DNA of 64,000 nucleotides from an uncultured Bacteroidales bacterium (GTDB lineage Bacteria > Bacteroidota > Bacteroidia > Bacteroidales > UBA932), in the NCBI GenBank assembly GCA_900316955.1, contig ONEX01000010.1:1-64000 (forward strand). Reading direction: 5' to 3'. Below are positions 8,234 through 17,900 of this stretch, in pieces. The notes beneath the pieces are model-generated. The model was not told the origin of the DNA. It ran no database searches and was given only the letters and a program-made list of their open reading frames with translations. How positions within the stretch are numbered: position 1 is the first letter of the stretch; the number at the start of each line of letters is the position of its first letter. A program made the translations under genes and the position numbers.

Positions 8234-8990
8234 TCCTGTAGCTTGCCTGTATTTCCTGTTATTGGGGTCCTCGGCCTTCGCCCAGTTGTCACGCCGGGAC
8301 CTGGAGGACATCGAGCGGCATAGGGGAGAGAGCAGGGAAATGTCTGTCGTGGTCGAGACCTGGGATTTCCTGGATGTCGATGAGGATGAGGTAGCTCCGG
8401 AGCATATCGATGTGGGGACCGGGGCTGTGCTGGAGTATTTCTGGGAATCGCCCGACTCGCTTCTTGCTACGATGGTCGCTGACTACATCGCCCGGCATAA
8501 GAAGGGACTGCGGATTGTGCTCGAGAGGTATGAGTTTTATGAAGATGAACTACGAGCAGTCTTTGAGAGGAAAGGGCTACCGGAAGATTTGACGTTGCTT
8601 GCTGCTGTTGAATCTGCGATGAATCCCCGGGCACTTTCGAAAGCTGGTGCGAGGGGAATGTGGCAGCTGATGCCGGCGACGGCCCGGCAGTTCGGTCTCC
8701 GCTGCGACGGGTTCGTCGACGACCGGCTGGACTTCCGCCGCTCGACGGAGGCTGCGGCGTGCTATCTTGAGAGGGCCTATGCGAGATACGGCGACTGGCG
8801 CCTGGCCATCTCCTCGTACAACTGCGGGTATGCCGCCGTCGATCGGGCGATCACTCGTGCTGGCTCCCGGGAGTACTGGGACATCTACCGTTTTCTCCCG
8901 TCCGAAACTCGGGGGTATTTCCCTGCTTTCGCGGCGACCCTTTTTGTGTTTCGTTACATTGGATTGTACCATGATTGCACCACCCAATGA
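8223..8990 (+). CDS. Secreted lytic transglycosylase (SLT family)
   Basis: This 255-residue protein has a signal peptide (MRISPVACLYFLLLGSSAFA) and an SLT goose-lysozyme-like domain with catalytic Glu130 in LLAAVESAMNP, followed by SKAGARGMWQLMPATA and SSYNCG. It would locally open peptidoglycan for DNA transfer. I prefer the ATG at 8223, within the end of the coupling gene, over a TTG six bases earlier, because it begins the signal peptide directly. Confidence 0.87.
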   Translation: MRISPVACLYFLLLGSSAFAQLSRRDLEDIERHRGESREMSVVVETWDFLDVDEDEVAPEHIDVGTGAVLEYFWESPDSLLATMVADYIARHKKGLRIVLERYEFYEDELRAVFERKGLPEDLTLLAAVESAMNPRALSKAGARGMWQLMPATARQFGLRCDGFVDDRLDFRRSTEAAACYLERAYARYGDWRLAISSYNCGYAAVDRAITRAGSREYWDIYRFLPSETRGYFPAFAATLFVFRYIGLYHDCTTQ

Positions 8991-8999
8991 GACCTTCTG

Positions 9000-9032
9000 T
9001 CGGTAAAAAGTCGGTACGAAATCGGTACGAAA
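9000..9032. repeat. Three 11-bp direct repeats at the element/tRNA boundary
   Basis: TCGGTAAAAAG, TCGGTACGAAA and TCGGTACGAAA occur head to tail with an exact period of 11 bp, starting at 9000, 9011 and 9022. They lie between the last mob-module gene and the tRNA-Arg terminator. Their position fits integrase arm-type binding sites or an attachment boundary, but this is inference. Confidence 0.6.
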
Positions 9033-9074
9033 AAAAAGAAAAACCGCACTGGAGCTATCTCCAATGCGGTTTTT
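9030..9074 (-). terminator. Intrinsic terminator of the rplS-tRNA-Arg transcript
   Basis: AAAAACCGCA (9038-9047) pairs perfectly with TGCGGTTTTT (9065-9074), with an inner TGGAG/CTCCA stem. On the minus strand the hairpin is followed by a T-rich tract. It lies 3 bp beyond the tRNA 3' end. Confidence 0.85.
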
Positions 9075-9077
9075 CAG

Positions 9078-9151
9078 TGACTCCAACAGGACTCAAACCT
9101 GTAACCTTTTGATCCGTAGTCAAATGCTCTATTCAATTGAGCTATGGAGCC
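9078..9151 (-). tRNA. tRNA-Arg (anticodon ACG)
   Basis: The minus strand folds as a tRNA. Acceptor GGCTCCA pairs with TGGAGTC (one G-U), the anticodon stem TTTGA/TCAAA holds loop CTACGGA with anticodon ACG, and the T stem ACAGG/CCTGT encloses TTTGAGT. The discriminator is A and no CCA is encoded. It follows rplS on the same strand and abuts the mobile region, as tRNA genes often do at integration sites. Confidence 0.92.
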
Positions 9152-9165
9152 AAGTGCCTTGCGGC

Positions 9166-9540
9166 TTATTCGTTATCAGTAGCTTTGTAGACTCTTTCCT
9201 TGATGCGGGCCTTCTTACCCGTCAGGTCGCGGAGGTAGAAGATGCGTGCGCGACGCACTTTACCGTACTTGTTCACCTCGATGCTGTCGATGAACGGGGA
9301 CTGGAGCGGGAAGATTCTCTCGACACCGATACCGCCGGAAACCTTGCGGACGGTAAAGGTCTTGGTGAAAGGATCCGCACCCTTCATCTGGATGACGACG
9401 CCGCGGAACTTCTGGTCGCGCTCCTTGTCTCCTTCTTTGATCCGGTAGGTCACGGTGATCGTGTCACCTGCCTTGAACTCCGGGAATTCAGCGGCCTTGC
9501 CACCGGCAAAAGCCTGCTCTGCTACTTTAATCAAATCCAT
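9166..9540 (-). CDS. rplS: 50S ribosomal protein L19
   Basis: This 124-residue protein matches bacterial L19 throughout: [23 protein letters not shown]-like [32 protein letters not shown] and [20 protein letters not shown]. The ATG at 9540 (MDLIKVAEQ) is used rather than an upstream TTG. tRNA-Arg lies 14 bp downstream on the same strand. Confidence 0.96.
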   Translation of the reverse strand: MDLIKVAEQAFAGGKAAEFPEFKAGDTITVTYRIKEGDKERDQKFRGVVIQMKGADPFTKTFTVRKVSGGIGVERIFPLQSPFIDSIEVNKYGKVRRARIFYLRDLTGKKARIKERVYKATDNE

Positions 9541-9611
9541 GTTTTCAATTCTCCTTGCTTGCAACGTTGCCGTTCAACTCCTGGGCAAGAGGTTGCTCCG
9601 TTTTGGGACTG

Positions 9612-9643
9612 CAAATGTAGAAAGATTTTTTGGAACGCGCAAA
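9612..9643 (-). promoter_or_regulatory. Promoter of rplS
   Basis: Read on the minus strand, TTTG (9640-9643), 20 nt, then TACATTTG (9612-9619) match the Bacteroidota consensus closely. It lies about 72 bp upstream of the rplS start. Confidence 0.75.
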
Positions 9644-9649
9644 TATTTT

Positions 9650-10834
9650 TTAGAAAATATTCTTTTCCTTGTCAAAAATCGCCTTGTCGTCCCGGCTGAG
9701 GTCCGGCGTGAAGGTGGAATTGTTCCGGATGGACTCCATCATGTCCTTCTCCGAACGGGAGAGCTTGCGCGGAATCCAGACGAGGATCTTCACGTACAGG
9801 TCGCCGGTGCCGCGGCCGTAGCCCTGGACGGAAGGGAGGCCCTTGCCGCGGAGCTTGATGACCGTGCCGGACTGCGTGCCCGGGTCCAGTTTCACCTTGT
9901 AGCTGCCGTCCAGGCAGGGGACGGAGATCTCGCAGCCCAGCATCGCGTCCATCACGGAGATGATCCGCGTGTAGAACAGGTTGTTCCCGTCGCGGCGCAG
10001 GTTGGAGTGCGTCTCTTCCTTGATGACGACGAGCAGGTCGCCGTTCGTGCCGCCGTGCATGGCGGAGTGGCCCTCGCCGCGCACGGTCACCTGCATGCCT
10101 TCCTCGACGCCGGCGGGGATCTTCACCCGCACCGTCTCGCGGCGGCGCTCCAAGCCCGTGCCGTTGCAGCGCCGGCAAGGATTGGTGATCACCTTGCCTT
10201 CGCCGCCGCACTGCGGGCAGGTCTCGTAGGAGACGGCCCGGCCGAAGAGGCTGTTCACCACCCGCTGCGTCTGGCCGCGGCCGTTGCAGTTCGGGCAGGT
10301 CTTCACGTCGGAGGTGTTCTTGGCGCCCTTGCCGCCGCAGTCGGGGCAGGGCCGGTTGCGCTCGATGGTCACTTCCTTCTCGCAGCCGGTGGCGATCTCC
10401 TCCAGGGTGAGCTTCACGCTCGTGCGGATGTCCCGCCCGCGGTAGGTGCGCTGCTGGGTCTGGCCCCCGCCCTGGGAGCCGAAGCCGAAGTCGAAGCCGC
10501 CGCCCCCGAAGTTGAAGCCGCCGCCGAACACGTTCCGGAGGATGTCGTTCAGGTCGAAGCCGCCGAAGTCGAAGCCACCGCCGCCGCCCATCTGGTCGCC
10601 GGCGAAGCCGAACTGGTCGTACCGGGCCTTCTTGTCGGGGTCGCTGAGCACGGAATAGGCCTCGGCCGCCTCCTTGAAGTTCTCCTCCGCGGTCTTCTTC
10701 TCCGCGTCGGAGGCGTTCACCCAGCGGTCCGGGTGCCATTTCAGCGCCAGTTTGCGGTATGCGGCCTTGATCTCGTCGGCGCTTGCCGACTTGGTCACGC
10801 CCAATACCTCGTAGTAATCTCTTTTCTGTGCCAT
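9650..10834 (-). CDS. dnaJ: Molecular chaperone DnaJ (Hsp40)
   Basis: This 394-residue class I J-protein stimulates DnaK ATPase. In order it has the J domain with HPD ([12 protein letters not shown]), a Gly/Phe-rich linker (about residues 80-135), four CxxCxGxG zinc motifs ([32 protein letters not shown]) and the C-terminal substrate domains. The start is [13 protein letters not shown]. It lies 4 bp downstream of grpE in the same operon. Confidence 0.97.
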   Translation of the reverse strand: MAQKRDYYEVLGVTKSASADEIKAAYRKLALKWHPDRWVNASDAEKKTAEENFKEAAEAYSVLSDPDKKARYDQFGFAGDQMGGGGGFDFGGFDLNDILRNVFGGGFNFGGGGFDFGFGSQGGGQTQQRTYRGRDIRTSVKLTLEEIATGCEKEVTIERNRPCPDCGGKGAKNTSDVKTCPNCNGRGQTQRVVNSLFGRAVSYETCPQCGGEGKVITNPCRRCNGTGLERRRETVRVKIPAGVEEGMQVTVRGEGHSAMHGGTNGDLLVVIKEETHSNLRRDGNNLFYTRIISVMDAMLGCEISVPCLDGSYKVKLDPGTQSGTVIKLRGKGLPSVQGYGRGTGDLYVKILVWIPRKLSRSEKDMMESIRNNSTFTPDLSRDDKAIFDKEKNIF

Positions 10835-10838
10835 ATCG

Positions 10839-11405
10839 TTATGCTCCTACGATCACTTTCGCGAAGCGGAGGACCTTGCCGCCCAGGAGGTAGCCCGTCT
10901 GGGCCACGTCGATGACCCGGCCCTTCTGCTCCTCGGTCGGGGCGGGGAAGAGCGTCACGGCCTCGTGGAGCTCGGTGTCAAACACCTCGCCCTTGGCCTC
11001 GATCCGCTCCAGGCCCTTCGTCTTCAGGTAGCCCATGAGCTTGTTGAAGATGAGCTGCACGCCCTCGACGGCCGACTCGTTGCCTTCGGTCTTCTCCAGC
11101 TGGGAGAGGGCGATCTCGCAGTCGTCCAGCACGGGGAGGAGGCCCTTGATGGTGTCGGCGGAGGCCGATTTCACCAGCTCCAGTTTCTCCTCGGCGGTGC
11201 GGCGGCGGAACGTGTCGAACTCCGCCATCAGCCGGAGGTAGTCGTTCTTCTTCTCGTCCATCTCCTTCTTCAAGGCCTCGAGCTCTTCGCCTTTCGCCTT
11301 GAGTCCTTCCTCCTTCGCTTCGAGTTCTTTTTTCAGGGTTTCGAGTTCCTTGGGGTCCGCCTGGGGCGCCTGGTTCTCGCTATTCTTTTTCTTTTTTTCT
11401 GCCAT
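10839..11405 (-). CDS. grpE: Nucleotide exchange factor GrpE
   Basis: This 188-residue protein has a long charged coiled coil (about residues 15-75) followed by the GrpE core: [28 protein letters not shown] and the C-terminal beta domain ending RFAKVIVGA. It releases ADP from DnaK. The N-terminus is Lys/Asn-rich and likely disordered. It is the first gene of the grpE-dnaJ pair. Confidence 0.96.
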   Translation of the reverse strand: MAEKKKKNSENQAPQADPKELETLKKELEAKEEGLKAKGEELEALKKEMDEKKNDYLRLMAEFDTFRRRTAEEKLELVKSASADTIKGLLPVLDDCEIALSQLEKTEGNESAVEGVQLIFNKLMGYLKTKGLERIEAKGEVFDTELHEAVTLFPAPTEEQKGRVIDVAQTGYLLGGKVLRFAKVIVGA

Positions 11406-11459
11406 GGTGCTGTCAATTCATGTCAAACGCGGCCTTGCCGGAACCCCGGTAAAGCCGCG

Positions 11460-11491
11460 CAAAGGTAATCAAATTATCTGCCAGAGGCAAG
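11460..11491 (-). promoter_or_regulatory. Probable promoter of grpE-dnaJ
   Basis: On the minus strand CTTG (11488-11491), 20 nt, then TACCTTTG (11460-11467) fit the -33/-7 pattern, about 55 bp upstream of grpE. No CIRCE-like operator was noticed. Confidence 0.5.
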
Positions 11492-11512
11492 TCCTCTGCC
11501 AAAGTGTCAGTC

Positions 11513-12913
11513 CTAGGCCTCCTTCTTGTGGTCCTTCTTCACCAGGTACTGCTCCTCCTTGTAGGTCATGCCCATGAAGAAAATCGCCAGGAAGCAGGCC
11601 GCGAGCAGCAGGGTGAAGGTCGCGCCCCAGCCCGCCTTCTCGGCGACCAGGCCGATGATCCAGTTCGCGAGGATGAAGGTGCCGAAGAAGTAGCCGAAGA
11701 AGCCCGTCAGGCCCGCGGCGGTGCCGGCCGCGTTCTTCGGGGCGAGGTCCAGCGCCTGCACGCCGATCAGCATTACCGGCCCGTAGATGAAGAACCCGAT
11801 GCCGATGAGGGCGATGATGACGATGGTGAGGTTGTCGATGAAGGCCCAGTACAGGCCGATGAACACGGCGACGAGGGCCATGAAGATCATCGTCGGCAGC
11901 GCGCGGCGGCCCTGGAAGAGCTTGTCCGACAGCCAGCCGCAGAGGAGGGTGCCCGGGATGGCGGCGAACTCGTACGCGAAGTAGGCCCAGCCGGCGCTCT
12001 TGAGGTCGATGCCCTTCTCCGTGAGGATGGTGGGCGCCCAGTCCAGGCACCCGTAGCGGACCATATACACGAAGGCGTTCGCCAGGGCGATGAACCACAG
12101 GAACTTGTTGTTCAGGACGTGGTTGAAGAAGATCTCCTTGGTGGAGATGGCCTTCTCCTGCTTCTCGGAGTAGTTCTTGGGATAGTCGTTGCGCCACTTC
12201 TCCACGGACGGGAGGCCGCAGGACTGCGGCGTGTCGCGCAGCAGGACATAGGCCAGGAGGGCGATGAACAGGGCGACGGCCGCCGGGAACGCGAAGGTGC
12301 CGATGAGGAAGTACAGCTCCGTGTGCGTGCCGTAGAACCAGCTGCCGAACCAGGCCGCGCCGTAGGTGGCCATCGGGCCGACGAGGGCGCCGCCGACGTT
12401 ATGGGCGCAGTTCCAGATGCTCATCATCGTCCCGCGTTCGCTCACGGAGAACCAGTGCGTCATCACGCGGCCGCAAGGGGGCCAGCCCATGCCGTTGAAC
12501 CACCCCACGAGGGCGTTCAGGATGCCCATCACCAGGATCGCAAGGGTCTTGTGCTCCGCGCCGATGAACTGGATCGGGACGATCATGAAGCACATCGAGA
12601 TGGCCGTGAGGACCAGGCCCAGGGGCAGGAACACGCGGGCGTTGGAGCGGTCCGACACGCTGCCCATCAGGAACTTCGAGAGGGCGTAGGCGGCCGCGTT
12701 CAGGCCCAGCACGAAGCCGAGCTCGGTCTTGGCGAAGCCCAGCGGGGCCATCGCCGGGATGGCCATGGACAGGTTCTTCCGCACCAGGTAGAAGCCGGCG
12801 TAGCCGATGAAGGCGCCGATGAATACTTGCAGTCGGAGTTTCTTGTACTTCTGATCCGCCTCGGGTCCGGTCTCTTCCGGGAGATGGGCGGGTTGTTGCA
12901 GGAATTTCAGCAT
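11513..12913 (-). CDS. MFS organophosphate:phosphate antiporter (GlpT/UhpT family)
   Basis: This 466-residue inner-membrane protein has about 12 hydrophobic segments. Family features are GYAGFYLVRKNLSMAIP near the N-terminus, FLMGSVSDRSNARVF, the NGMGWPPCGRVMTHWFS segment, and SIWNCAHNVGGALVGP, typical of GlpT/UhpT/PgtP carriers. It would import glycerol-3-phosphate or a hexose phosphate in exchange for phosphate. The ATG at 12913 (MLKFLQQPAH) is preferred over one 14 codons upstream because it is clear of the likely promoter. It is divergent from the phosphoesterase/Sus operon. Confidence 0.87.
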   Translation of the reverse strand: MLKFLQQPAHLPEETGPEADQKYKKLRLQVFIGAFIGYAGFYLVRKNLSMAIPAMAPLGFAKTELGFVLGLNAAAYALSKFLMGSVSDRSNARVFLPLGLVLTAISMCFMIVPIQFIGAEHKTLAILVMGILNALVGWFNGMGWPPCGRVMTHWFSVSERGTMMSIWNCAHNVGGALVGPMATYGAAWFGSWFYGTHTELYFLIGTFAFPAAVALFIALLAYVLLRDTPQSCGLPSVEKWRNDYPKNYSEKQEKAISTKEIFFNHVLNNKFLWFIALANAFVYMVRYGCLDWAPTILTEKGIDLKSAGWAYFAYEFAAIPGTLLCGWLSDKLFQGRRALPTMIFMALVAVFIGLYWAFIDNLTIVIIALIGIGFFIYGPVMLIGVQALDLAPKNAAGTAAGLTGFFGYFFGTFILANWIIGLVAEKAGWGATFTLLLAACFLAIFFMGMTYKEEQYLVKKDHKKEA

Positions 12914-12943
12914 GTCTCCAAAAAGTATTGCGGTTATCGAGTT

Positions 12944-12980
12944 CAAAGATAACAATAATAAAGATATTTTGTTAACTTTG
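12944..12980. promoter_or_regulatory. Divergent promoter elements: transporter and Sus operon
   Basis: TATCTTTG lies on the minus strand at 12944-12951, upstream of the transporter gene, and TAACTTTG lies on the plus strand at 12973-12980, 26 bp before the phosphoesterase start. Both fit TAnnTTTG, but convincing -33 boxes are not clear. The shared 92-bp region would allow joint control. Confidence 0.55.
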
Positions 12981-13005
12981 AGATGATTTTAAATGCAATT
13001 TAAGA

Positions 13006-14967
13006 ATGAAGGCATTATTCGTCAACAAGATACGGATTATTTCTTTCCTTGCGCTCGTTCTCGTGCTCAGCGGGGCTTCCTGCAAGAAGAACAATCCCGA
13101 GCAGGAAAAGATCGATGTCCAGTTCGAGGTCCCCGCGTCGATGACCATCGACGAGGGCGCCTCCGAGATCAGCTTCCGCGTCCAGTTCGCGAAGCCGCCG
13201 GTGTCCGGCGACAAGATCGTCCTGGGCACCGGGGCCACGGAGTACCCCTGCCCGGTCACTTCGGTCTCCGACACGCGCTTTTCCGTGTCCATCTCCGACG
13301 TCTGGTCCCGCGGCTTCGGCCCCGGCACCTATACGGTGTCCCACCAGCGCGGCGCCACGAAAACCCGGAAGGGGACGATGGACATCGTCATCAAGTACGC
13401 GGGCGAGGAGGAAATCGAGCCCGCGGCCGGCAGCACCGTGTACGGCCGGGTCTCCTGCGAAGGGACCGGCCTCGCGAACGTCGTCGTGTCCGACGGCGTG
13501 GAGGTCGTGAAGACGGACTCCAAGGGCGTGTACCAGATGAAGTCCAAGAAGCATAACGGATACGTTTTCGTCTCCACCCCGAGCGGCTATGAGCCCCTCA
13601 CGAACGGGATCCTGCCCAAGTTCCACGCAACCGTCAATCCCAACGCTTTGACGCCGGAACTCGTCAATTTCCAGCTCAAGAAGGTCGATGGCCAGGAAAA
13701 TCACCGGATGCTGATGCTGGGCGACATCCACCTGGCGGCCCGCAACGACGACAAGAAGCAGTTCGCCGAGTTTGTCAAGGATCTCAACGCCACCGTATCC
13801 GCCACCCCGGTCAAGGTGTACGCCCTCACCCTCGGCGACATGACCTGGGACCTGTACTGGCTTGACAACAAGTATTCTTTCAAGGAGTACCTGGCCGATG
13901 CCGCCGGCATCCAGGGCGTGATGCTGTACCACACTATCGGCAATCACGACCATAGTATGTACTACATGGGCGACTTCGACACGGTCAAGGACTACAAGGA
14001 GAACATCGGCCCCACCTATTATTCTTTCAACATCGGAAAGGTCCATTATGTGGTCCTGGACGACGTGGAGTGCACCAACAGCACGATCAATCTCGACCGG
14101 AAGGACGGAGCCTACGTGCGCGCTTATGACGGTCGCGTGGTCGCCGACGAACTGGCCTGGCTCCGGAAGGACCTCGCGTCCGTCCCGAACGGAACGCCGC
14201 TCGTCGTGACGATGCATATTCCAATGTATAACAACAAGGGCCAATACGGGCTGAAGGAAGCATCGGCCCTGGCGGCCGTCCTCAAGCCTTATCCGGAAGT
14301 CCACCTTTATACGGCCCACACCCATACGGTGTACAACAAGGACGAGCTCGCCACGGACCATCTGTTCGAGCACAACGCCGGCGCCATCTGCGCGACCTGG
14401 TGGTGGACCGGCAAGCTGACGCCGGGCGTGCACATCGGCCAGGACGGTTCCCCGGGCGGATACACCGTCATGGATGTCACGGGGACGGACTTCAAGTGGC
14501 AGTACAAGGCCACGGGGAAGGGAACGGACTACCAGTTCCGCACTTACGACCGCAACCAGATCCATATCACCAAGGATGCGTATTGCCCGAAATATTCGGG
14601 AACCGATTTCAAGCCCTCCATCTGGGGAACAGCCAGTTCCGCCAACGAGGTCTATATCAATGTCTGGAACTGGGATCCGAAATGGACGGTGGAGGTGACC
14701 GAGGACGGGAAGTCCCTGCCGGTCTCGCAGCTTGTCTCCGGCGAGCTGGATCCCCTCCATTACATCGCCTATACGACCAAGCGCTTCAATAGCAACGCGG
14801 CGACCACGTTCAAGACCGAGAAGAACTACCACCTGTTCAAGGTCACGGCCTCCAGCGCGACGTCCACCCTGGACATCAAGGTCACGGACCGCTTCGGCAT
14901 CGTCTATACGGAGACGATGGCCCGCCCGAAGGCCTTCACCACGGAAACGTATTCCATCAATAATTAA
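13006..14967 (+). CDS. Calcineurin-like metallophosphoesterase lipoprotein
   Basis: This 653-residue protein has a lipoprotein signal ending LSGASC. The middle (about residues 235-470) is a calcineurin-type phosphoesterase with MLGDIHLA, TLGDMTWD, IGNHDHS, TMHIPMY and TAHTHTVY, which supply the dimetal ligands. N-terminal beta domains and a C-terminal beta domain resemble the MetallophosN/MetallophosC arrangement of Bacteroidota enzymes. It is first in an operon with SusC, SusD and a surface protein (14-bp gap to SusC), so it may act on a phosphoester-containing polymer or glycan at the cell surface. The substrate is unknown. Confidence 0.87.
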   Translation: MKALFVNKIRIISFLALVLVLSGASCKKNNPEQEKIDVQFEVPASMTIDEGASEISFRVQFAKPPVSGDKIVLGTGATEYPCPVTSVSDTRFSVSISDVWSRGFGPGTYTVSHQRGATKTRKGTMDIVIKYAGEEEIEPAAGSTVYGRVSCEGTGLANVVVSDGVEVVKTDSKGVYQMKSKKHNGYVFVSTPSGYEPLTNGILPKFHATVNPNALTPELVNFQLKKVDGQENHRMLMLGDIHLAARNDDKKQFAEFVKDLNATVSATPVKVYALTLGDMTWDLYWLDNKYSFKEYLADAAGIQGVMLYHTIGNHDHSMYYMGDFDTVKDYKENIGPTYYSFNIGKVHYVVLDDVECTNSTINLDRKDGAYVRAYDGRVVADELAWLRKDLASVPNGTPLVVTMHIPMYNNKGQYGLKEASALAAVLKPYPEVHLYTAHTHTVYNKDELATDHLFEHNAGAICATWWWTGKLTPGVHIGQDGSPGGYTVMDVTGTDFKWQYKATGKGTDYQFRTYDRNQIHITKDAYCPKYSGTDFKPSIWGTASSANEVYINVWNWDPKWTVEVTEDGKSLPVSQLVSGELDPLHYIAYTTKRFNSNAATTFKTEKNYHLFKVTASSATSTLDIKVTDRFGIVYTETMARPKAFTTETYSINN

Positions 14968-14981
14968 CCCATTCTTAGTTT

Positions 14982-17900
14982 ATGAGATTAACTGAAATTC
15001 TCGCCACATCGGTGGTTCTGCTGCTCTCAGGCTTCGGCCTCGCCGCACAGAACCGGACGGTATCCGGAAGGGTGCTCGACGCGGAAGGACTTCCTGTCCT
15101 CGGCGCCGGCGTCGTCCTGGAAGGAACGGCGACCGGCACCGTGACGGACGCGGATGGAGCCTTCAACCTCCAAGTCCCCGCCCGCGAAGTCGTCCTGGTC
15201 GTTTCCAGCCTCGGTTATACTACGGAATCCGTTCCGGTTTCCGCGAACCAGGCAACTGTCAACGTCACGCTCCAGGAGGACAACATCGCCATCGAGGAGA
15301 CCGTGGTCGTGGGCTATGGTACCCAGAAGAAAGTGAACCTCACCGGCGCCATCACGTCGGTGGAGAGCAAGCAGTTGGAGAACCGTACGGCACACAACCT
15401 TACCACGATGCTGCAAGGCTCGGTCCCGGGCCTGAACATCACGACTTCCAGTGGCAATCCCGGTTCCACAGGCAGCCTCAACATCCGCGGCTACACCTCG
15501 ATTAACGGCGGTGACCCGCTGGTGCTCATCGATGGCGTGGAGGGAAGCATCAACCGCATCAATCCGCAGGACGTGGCCTCCATCTCCGTGATCAAGGACG
15601 CCTCTTCCGCCGCCGTTTACGGCGCCCGCGCTGCTTACGGCGTCATCCTGGTCACTACCAAGAACGGTTCCGGGGATGAAGGTGCCCGCGTGCGATACAG
15701 CGGTCGCTGGGGCGTGGAGATGCCCACCACTTCCACCGATTGGGAAACCACCGGTTACTGGTCGGTCTACACCCTCAACAAGTTCTGGTACGAGAGCAAG
15801 GGTTCCAACTACGTGGACTACACGCAGGAAGACATGATGGAACTCCTTAGTCGTATCAACGACAAGACCGAAAATCCCGAACGCCCCTGGGTGGTCGTCA
15901 AGGATGGCAAGTATAAGTATTATGCCAACACCGACTGGTGGCACGAGATGTACAATGACGTGCATCCCACCACCAACCACAGTTTGAGCGTGAGCGGCGG
16001 TACAAAGGCCGTCAAGTACTATCTCTCCGGCGAGTATGACCGCCAGGAGGGCATGGTGAAGGTCCGCCCCGACGTGTACGAGAAGTATAACCTGCGCTCC
16101 AAGATCGATGCCCAGATCACCCCGTGGGCCAGCATCAGCAACAATACCAACTTCTTCGTCGGAACCTACGATTTCCCGGGTCTGGCCGACATCCAGGACT
16201 CCTTCGCCTACGGTGACCGTCATGCCCCGGCCTGCTTCACGCCCCAGAACCCGGACGGAACCTGGGTTTACGTCGTGGACGCCCTGGGCTACCGCGTGGC
16301 CAACGGACGTCACTGGGCCTATGCCAGCGACAACCTGAACATCGAGAAACGTACCGACCTGGCCAACACCACGGAACTGACCCTGCAGCCCCTCAAAGGC
16401 CTTACATTCAAGGCCAATTACACCTATCGGACTTATAACAACCACGATACCCACCGGCGGAACATCCTGACGTATTCCCAATATCCCGGTGTGCTGTCTA
16501 CCTATCAGAATACGGGTGCGTTCGACAACTATATGACGGAAGATATCAAGGAGTATATCCGTCAGACCGTGAATGCTTACGCAACTTATGAGCATTCGTT
16601 TGCCGATGCGCACAACGTGAAGGTGATGGGCGGTTTCAACTATGACGACTATCACTATAAGAGAGTCGCTGCAAAAGGTTACGACCTCATCACCACCGAG
16701 CTCTCGGACCTGGCCCTCATCTCCACGGAGAATCGTCCTCCCGAGGTGGGAGGCAATCAGTCGGCCTGGCGCATGGCCGGTTTCTTCGGCCGCCTGAACT
16801 ATGACTACAAGGGCCGCTACCTGTTCGAGACATCGGCCCGCTTCGACGGGTCTTCCCGCTTCACCACCGGACACAAGTGGGGCTTCTTCCCGTCGGCTTC
16901 CATCGGTTGGCGCCTGAGTGAGGAACCTTTCTTCGCCCCCGCCAAGCGCGTGGTGAACAACTTCAAGATCAGGGCTTCCTACGGCACGCTGGGCAACCAG
17001 AACGTGGGAAACTTCTCCTACATCCGCCTGGTGAACTTCAAGACTTTCGCCGGCTATAACTTCGGCGACAACGCCATGGCCCGCTATACCAACCTGGATG
17101 ACCCCGTGGCTTCCGACAAGACCTGGGAGACATCCAAGCAGACCAACTTGGGCGTCGACTTGGCCTTCTTTGGGAATAAACTGGAGTTCACCGGCGAAGC
17201 ATACATCCGCGACACCGACGGCATGCTCACCGACGGCATGGACCTTCCCGCCGTGTACGGCGCAGGCGTCCCCCAGATGAATGCGGCCGACTTGCGCACC
17301 AAGGGCTATGAACTCTCCCTGAGCTGGAGAGACTCCTTCAATATCCTGGGCAAGGGTTTCGATTACTTCCTGAAGGGCTCCCTCAGTGACTTCCGCTCCC
17401 ATATCACCCGTTTCAACAACGAAACCAAGCTTCTGTCCAATTACTATGAAGGGATGGAACTGGGCGAAATCTGGGGCTTCCATGTCGACGGTCTCTTCGC
17501 CAACGACGACGAGGCGAGGGAATACACCTCCATCGTGGACCAGTCCTACTGCAACGCCAACCTCAACGGCGGCTGGAAGGGCGGCGACCTGAAGTATGCC
17601 GACCTGGACGGGGACCATGTCATCGGCGTGGGCAAGAACACCCTGGCCGACCACGGTGACCAGATCTACCTGGGCAACTCGCTCCCTCGTCTGCACTACG
17701 GCTTCCAGGCGGGCTTTTCCTTGGCCGGGTTTGACGTGAGTGCATTCTTCGAGGGCACCGGCAACCACTATTGGTATCCCGCCCGGCTGAACTTCGACTT
17801 CTGGGGACCTTACTCCTACGGCTATCCTACCTTCCTGGCGAAGAACTTCCTGGACAACTGCTGGAGTGAGGAGAATCCCGACGCCTATTTCCCGCGTCCC

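Noticed and set aside
1930-9075. A complete integrative and conjugative element
   Set aside because: No integrase and no mating-pair (VirB/Tra channel) genes are present; the content fits a mobilizable element or remnant.
9455-10915. Long plus-strand frame opposite dnaJ
   Set aside because: Composition is an antisense echo (His, Val, Ala and Gly runs) of the GC-rich dnaJ gene, whose zinc motifs are unmistakable; no start signals.
11504-12952. Long plus-strand frame opposite the MFS transporter
   Set aside because: Charged, repetitive antisense translation with no domain; the minus strand encodes a clear 12-helix transporter.
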